Shown here piece after piece: positions 62,932-64,000 of a stretch of 64,000 nt of DNA. The translations under genes and the position numbers were made by a program. The DNA is from Myotis daubentonii (Eukaryota; Chordata; Mammalia; Chiroptera; Vespertilionidae). Position 1 is the stretch's first letter, and each line of letters starts with the position of its first letter. The stretch lies in NCBI RefSeq assembly GCF_963259705.1, contig NC_081849.1, forward strand, positions 50,750,093 to 50,814,092, given 5' to 3'. The notes under the pieces were generated by a model. The model saw only the letters and a list, made by a program, of their open reading frames with translations, made no database searches and was not told the origin of the DNA.

Positions 62932-64000
62932 TGCCAGCCAGGCTTGGCTTTAGAATTTTTATCAGTGGACTACCTTCCTTTCAAAAGGTCTGTCCCTGGG
63001 CTGAGGGTTACTTTACCTTTGATTTGCTGTGTTTTATCCTTTTCTTTTCTTTATCCAGCGGGGGAATGCTCGCAGGGCAGTTCACTGTTGTTCTGTCCTT
63101 ATTGATGACAGTCCATCTAAGAGCACGTTTCACCCCAGATCTCAAATACAAACAAAGCTGGTTTCATCAGACATTTGTGGCTATAGACCAGAGTAGTCAT
63201 TTTATTTACAATGGAGCTTCATTTCTCTTTGAGCTAAGACCATTTAATAACTTAAGGTAACAGCCCTGAAATATTCAATTTGATGTTTGTCCAGAAGAGG
63301 CACATTTTTATGAATTGGGGTGAGATGGAAAGATAGGAGTGATGACTACAAAAAGAGGTGAAGGTTTTCAAAAGGATTACACGTTGTTGGTCGTTGGTTT
63401 GGGCAGCTCAGCTGAATAGCCTTTGTGTCTTCCTATCTTCCAACGGAGAGCAAGAGGCACCGTCTTGGAGCTGACATTCAGAGGTGATTCATCTTCTGAG
63501 TTAGGAAAACTCTTTAATTCTCCACCTAGTTTAAAGTTCTTCCCATGCACTTGAGGCTGAACTAACTTAGGCCCAAGCCAAACGCTTTGGCGCCTATGGA
63601 AATTGACAAGGAGCTCACCCAGGGAGGGAGGCAAGGGAAAGGATAAGCACAAAGAAAGATTCATTCCATGCTGAAATTAATGACAGTACCCCCCTTGCCC
63701 TCAAGAAAAATGTGTTTGGAATTAAAGATCTTCTCCAATACAATAATCTCAAAAGATTCACTAGCAGGCAATTATATAAATATTCTGAATAAAATTAAAA
63801 ATCCCCAAAAGGGGAAACTATTTTCCACTTAATTCCAACCTAATAGGATTTTTCAGTTTATTTCCAAATGATAGAGTAGATCATAGACTTCTGCACATTT
63901 CGTTTTCATAATTAAGACATTAAAATGTGTTTATTCAGTTAGCAAACATAACTGGCTAGGAAAAAGCCTGAAGCATCCACTCAAATCTATTCTCTATGAG
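62932..64000. other. distal region upstream of DLX5
   Basis: Unique AT-moderate sequence after the last SINE. No feature can be supported. Confidence 0.5.

Overview
This window is chromosomal DNA from a bat, most likely a vespertilionid. It carries five copies of the tRNA-derived VES SINE, two copies of a SPIN-type hAT transposon, bat-style LINE-1 3' ends, and what looks like a complete half-LINE element (HAL1). The protein genes are two intact mammalian homeobox genes arranged tail to tail: DLX6 on the + strand (coding exons 40419-40833, 42076-42269, 44196-44447; 286 aa) and DLX5 on the - strand (58507-58861, 56436-56620, 54991-55320; 289 aa). All splice sites are GT-AG. In both genes the second intron falls between homeodomain residues 44 and 45.

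Layout. Positions 1-30.1 kb are gene-poor and rich in interspersed repeats: old MIR, L2 and L1 relics, VES SINEs, a LINE-1 3' segment (7.08-8.65 kb) directly followed by HAL1 (8.66-11.02 kb), a tailless retrocopy of a 5' tRNA-Gly half (17.12 kb), and two SPIN copies (16.43 and 29.90 kb). CpG-rich blocks appear from 23.6 kb, and several AT-rich, homeodomain-site-rich blocks look like conserved developmental enhancers. From about 30.1 to 62.7 kb I recognise no interspersed repeat at all, only microsatellites. This repeat-free core holds the upstream CpG-rich regulatory region, a 531-bp all-purine tract (37.6-38.1 kb), an AT-rich upstream block (38.86-39.33 kb), DLX6, an intergenic stretch of about 9 kb, DLX5 and its promoter. 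The last 1.3 kb again contains a VES SINE.

How it works together. DLX5 and DLX6 encode Distal-less-class homeodomain transcription factors that act in forebrain GABAergic neurons, branchial arches, limb and bone. In other mammals the pair shares two intergenic enhancers (I56i/ei and I56ii/eii) and an antisense lncRNA (DLX6-AS1/Evf2). I place two candidate enhancer blocks at 46.30-46.83 and 48.49-48.76 kb. They are rich in TAATTA-type sites, as expected for DLX auto- and cross-regulation. The lncRNA itself is inferred from the known locus, not read from the sequence. No undescribed multi-gene system is visible. The most unusual items are the tRNA-half retrocopy, the HAL1 copy, the SPIN pair, the repeat-free core and the long purine tract.
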